Below the pieces are notes generated by a model. It was not told the origin of the DNA, did not search any database, and worked only from the letters and a program-made list of their open reading frames with translations. Source: Sphingobacteriales bacterium (lineage in GTDB: Bacteria > Bacteroidota > Bacteroidia > Chitinophagales > Chitinophagaceae). Taken from it: a DNA stretch of 64,000 nt. The DNA lies in assembly GCA_016219985.1 (NCBI GenBank), contig JACRJO010000025.1:1-64000 (forward strand), read 5' to 3'. The translations under genes and the position numbers were made by a program. How positions within the stretch are numbered: position 1 is the first letter of the stretch; every line of letters starts with the position of its first letter. This document shows positions 61,560 to 64,000 of this stretch, piece by piece.

Positions 61560-62386
61560 CGGGCCAGGTCATTAAGTGAAGTAAAATAATGGGCGGGATG
61601 CTCCAGTCCCTGCCAGGGTGATTCGCGGAATTCCACCTGTATAAAATACTGAACGATCTCTTTGAAGAGAGCAGAATCCCGGTCTATTAAACCGGATACC
61701 TGCAGGTCCAGTTCCTGTTGCGACAAACCCAACTGATCCACGGCCTTCAGCAGGTAATACAATACATCTTCAGGAGTGGAATAAGCATAGGTTTGTGCCA
61801 GCAATAAGCGGCTCTGCCGGGTAACCAATATGGAAAAATCATCCTGCCGGAAATCAACCAGCATTACTGCCGTATCCCCGGCTCCCTGCAGTTGTTTAAT
61901 GGCCAGTGAAAACTGGTGCCGGCATTGAGCGGCCGGGAAATACTGCTGTACCCGGTGCAGGAGTTCTGCCGGTACTGCATATACATTATACAACTGCCAT
62001 TCGGCGATGTTTTCCGTGATCACGGCTTCGTTCCCATTTATTCCGAACAGCGCTTTCAGCATATTGCCCGATTCCTCGGGGCGGTAACCGGTTGAAGACA
62101 GCAGGGAATGGCCGGCGAAATCGTAAGCCACCTGCACACTGTAAAATGCTTCTTTTAATGCCGGAGTTTGCTCCAGGAGTTCTGCGAGAGCAGCCCCATC
62201 TGTCTCTTCCGTCCGGAAATAACCCAGTTTGTACAGTTCTTCCCCGGTCCGGTTGGTGATCGCATACCCCAGGTGCCGGTTTCCCAGCCGGAGTGACAAC
62301 ACCTGCTGGACGGATGGAACAGCCGGGTTCTCTATAGTGAATAATTCCTTCAATATTCCTTTTTCAATTCGTGCAATAATAGACAA
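61547..62386 (-). CDS. DUF3822 family protein
   Basis: A 279-aa protein whose position before rsmD is characteristic of DUF3822 in Bacteroidota. It has an actin/Hsp70-like ATPase look (VLSLRLGNRHLGYAITN; VMLVDFRQDDFSILVT), but catalytic or nucleotide-binding residues cannot be confirmed. The frame begins with TTG (62386) and there is no convincing downstream ATG. It is the first gene of the packed minus-strand string and is divergent from the MATE gene. Confidence 0.8.
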   Translation of the reverse strand: MSIIARIEKGILKELFTIENPAVPSVQQVLSLRLGNRHLGYAITNRTGEELYKLGYFRTEETDGAALAELLEQTPALKEAFYSVQVAYDFAGHSLLSSTGYRPEESGNMLKALFGINGNEAVITENIAEWQLYNVYAVPAELLHRVQQYFPAAQCRHQFSLAIKQLQGAGDTAVMLVDFRQDDFSILVTRQSRLLLAQTYAYSTPEDVLYYLLKAVDQLGLSQQELDLQVSGLIDRDSALFKEIVQYFIQVEFRESPWQGLEHPAHYFTSLNDLARCAS

Positions 62387-62400
62387 AAATTTAAATATCG

Positions 62401-62408
62401 TAGGTTTG
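62401..62408 (+). promoter_or_regulatory. -7 promoter box of the MATE gene
   Basis: TAGGTTTG matches TAnnTTTG, 14 bp before the ATG at 62423. Confidence 0.55.
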
Positions 62409-62422
62409 CGTCCTTTTCCCTT

Positions 62423-63784
62423 ATGGCAGTAACGGCAGATAACTCTTTACAGGTAACGGTCAGCAACCGGCAGATCATTAAGATCGCCTTGCCGATCAGC
62501 CTTGCCATTTTTATACCCCAGCTGAATTTTATCACCAACAATATCTTCCTGGGGCATTATATCCACGACAATTATGCGCTGGCTGTCGCCGGTATCACCG
62601 GGGTGTATTATCTTATTTTCGCCGCGATCGGTTATGGGCTCAACAACGGTTTGCAGGCCCTGATCGCCAGGAGGGCCGGGGAAAACAGGCCCGAAGAAAT
62701 CGGGAAGCTATTCTCCCAGGGTGTACTCATCGGGCTGCTGGTGGCCGCCGCCGGGATCCTGGTTACCTGGATCCTGACCCCTTACCTGTTTCACCTGATC
62801 ATCCGCGACCCGCTGGTGCAGCAGAAAGCGGTTGAATTTCTCCGGATCCGGATCTGGGGGCTGCCCTTTCTTTATATTTACCAGTTGCGCAATGCCCTGC
62901 TGGTTGGGACCAATCAAAGCCGCTACCTCGTGGCCGGTACCCTGGCGGAGACCCTGACCAATATCGGGCTGGATTACCTGCTGATCTTTGGTCACTGGGG
63001 ATTTCCTGAACTGGGCTTTAACGGGGCCGCTATTGCCTCGATCATCGCGGAGTTCGTGGGCATGTTTGTCATCTTCCTCGTCATCCGCTGGAAGGGTATC
63101 AGCAGGCGGTTTGGACTTTTCCGGGAATTCCGCTGGAACAGGGAAAACAGCGCCCTGATCTTTTCCATGTCGGCCCCGCTGATGTTCCAGCATGCCATCA
63201 GTATCATCAGCTGGCAATTTTTCTTTTTACTGACCGAGCATCACGGAGAGATGGCCCTGAAAGTATCGAATGTGATGCGGAATATCTTCGGGGTATTCGG
63301 TTGTGTGACCTGGGCTTTTGCCGCGACCACCAACGCCATGGTGAGCAATGTCATCGGTCAGCAAAAAAAGGAACAGGTCCTTCCCCTGCTTCGCCGCATC
63401 ATCCGCCTGAGCACGGGCTGGGCGCTGATCGCCTGCCTGCTGCTGAATATATTCCCGGAAGCCTTTCTCTCTGTATTTGGGCAGGGACCGGGTTTTATCA
63501 GCGCCGCCATGCCTTCCCTGCGGGTGGTGACAGCCGCCATGATCCTGATGTCGTTCTCCATCATCCTGCTAAGTGCGGTTACAGGTACGGGTAATACCCG
63601 GATCACTTTCCTGATCGAATTATTTGCCATCATCATGTACTGCACCTATGTGTACCTGGTAAATGAACATTATTTCCTCCCCATCCATTTCGGCTGGATG
63701 AGTGAATGGCTTTATTGGCTTTGTCTGTTTTTCCCTTCGCTCTGGTATATCCGGAGCGGGAAATGGAAGGCGAAAGTGATCTAA
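62423..63784 (+). CDS. MATE-family multidrug/Na+ (or H+) antiporter
   Basis: A 453-aa protein with 12 predicted helices in two six-helix halves (for example ALPISLAIFIPQLNFITNNIFLG; and FSMSAPLMFQHAISIISWQFFFL for the second half). MATE proteins export cationic drugs or metabolites in exchange for Na+ or H+. The substrate is unknown. The stop overlaps the convergent folB end by 4 bp. Confidence 0.92.
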   Translation: MAVTADNSLQVTVSNRQIIKIALPISLAIFIPQLNFITNNIFLGHYIHDNYALAVAGITGVYYLIFAAIGYGLNNGLQALIARRAGENRPEEIGKLFSQGVLIGLLVAAAGILVTWILTPYLFHLIIRDPLVQQKAVEFLRIRIWGLPFLYIYQLRNALLVGTNQSRYLVAGTLAETLTNIGLDYLLIFGHWGFPELGFNGAAIASIIAEFVGMFVIFLVIRWKGISRRFGLFREFRWNRENSALIFSMSAPLMFQHAISIISWQFFFLLTEHHGEMALKVSNVMRNIFGVFGCVTWAFAATTNAMVSNVIGQQKKEQVLPLLRRIIRLSTGWALIACLLLNIFPEAFLSVFGQGPGFISAAMPSLRVVTAAMILMSFSIILLSAVTGTGNTRITFLIELFAIIMYCTYVYLVNEHYFLPIHFGWMSEWLYWLCLFFPSLWYIRSGKWKAKVI

Positions 63785-64000
63785 AATTCTTTCTGGTAAG
63801 TGACCCCCACCGAACCGGTGAAGCGGGCCAGGGGCGGATGCAGTTTATGAATGGAAATTTCCAGCTTTATTACCTGCGGGAAACGGGCATGGATCGTTTC
63901 CGCGATTTCCATCGCCAGGGTTTCGAGCAGGGCGCGGGGTTCTTTCATGGCTGCCTGCAGGATTTCAAACAAGGCCACATAATTCACCGTGTCCTCAAGT
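63781..64000 (-). CDS. folB: Dihydroneopterin aldolase (C-terminal part, runs off window)
   Basis: The last 72 or so codons of a FolB-type protein, continuing beyond position 64000. The visible sequence (LEDTVNYVALFEILQ…LLETLAMEIAETIHARFPQVIKLEISIHKLHPPL) matches the conserved YxxL and ALLE…EVxKPxPP regions of dihydroneopterin aldolase, which cleaves dihydroneopterin in folate synthesis. The GTG at 63987 is internal, not the start. Confidence 0.88.
   Translation of the reverse strand, partial: LEDTVNYVALFEILQAAMKEPRALLETLAMEIAETIHARFPQVIKLEISIHKLHPPLARFTGSVGVTYQKEF

Noticed and set aside
1..64000. tRNA or rRNA genes
   Set aside because: I looked through the intergenic gaps for cloverleaf-like stems and conserved rRNA blocks and recognised none; a dedicated RNA search could still find something I missed.

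Overview
The window is chromosomal DNA of a Bacteroidota bacterium, most likely of the Chitinophagaceae or a close relative. The evidence is several Bacteroidota-type promoter boxes (TAnnTTTG), a PorP/SprF-family protein and two giant proteins with the gliding-motility/type IX secretion C-terminal domain, many small lipoproteins, DUF2027-Smr and DUF3822 proteins, and a class A RNase P RNA. Base composition looks moderate (roughly half G+C by eye). It is mostly ordinary core genome with a few accessory patches.

Layout. 1-1190: two insertion-sequence remnants, the tail of an IS481-like transposase and an internally deleted IS3-family element that keeps its -1 frameshift site. 1262-9195: sirtuin, saccharopine dehydrogenase, outer-membrane barrel protein, gyrA with a TPR lipo/periplasmic protein behind it, and a helical-repeat protein. 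9176-13529 (minus): type II NADH dehydrogenase with two small followers, a PsbP/Mog1-like lipoprotein and serA. 13705-20649 (plus): serine hydrolase, Nnr NAD(P)HX repair enzyme, a cytochrome-c-containing lipoprotein and a K+-type membrane pyrophosphatase. 20650-28046: a repeat-rich accessory stretch holding a class V aminotransferase, a DinB protein, a DUF5018/PQQ-propeller lipoprotein framed by related hairpin repeats, and a BlaI/BlaR1-like pair. 28047-39609 (minus): two paralogous cell-surface proteins of about 1,730 residues with a PorP/SprF gene between them. 40383-47979: small envelope proteins, pyrE, Nudix, thioesterase, coaD, pyrB, pyrR, pruA and prfB (programmed +1 frameshift). 48111-52664: hydrolase, three lipoproteins of unknown function and a CPBP membrane protease. 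52836-62386 (minus): rnpB followed upstream by Smr protein, amino-acid permease, prenyl synthase, RNase R, lpxK, 5-formyl-THF cyclo-ligase, rsmD and DUF3822 in a tightly packed, partly overlapping gene string. 62423-64000: MATE transporter and the C-terminal part of folB.

Themes. Pyrimidine synthesis (pyrB, pyrR, pyrE) is clustered with coaD and pruA. The surface-adhesin locus is the most distinctive protein system: two multidomain T9SS cargo proteins with the same parts in different order, one of them directly upstream of its likely SprF-type partner. At the DNA level the intergenic regions carry several distinct repeat families: hairpins of the CCTGAGTT type, CCTGCCTG palindromes, a ~50-bp interspersed element in two inverted copies, a 23-bp repeat that supplies the end of one gene, and degenerate short-word arrays that sometimes form long inverted pairs. 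These are the main unexplained signals. No tRNA, rRNA or CRISPR array was recognised.
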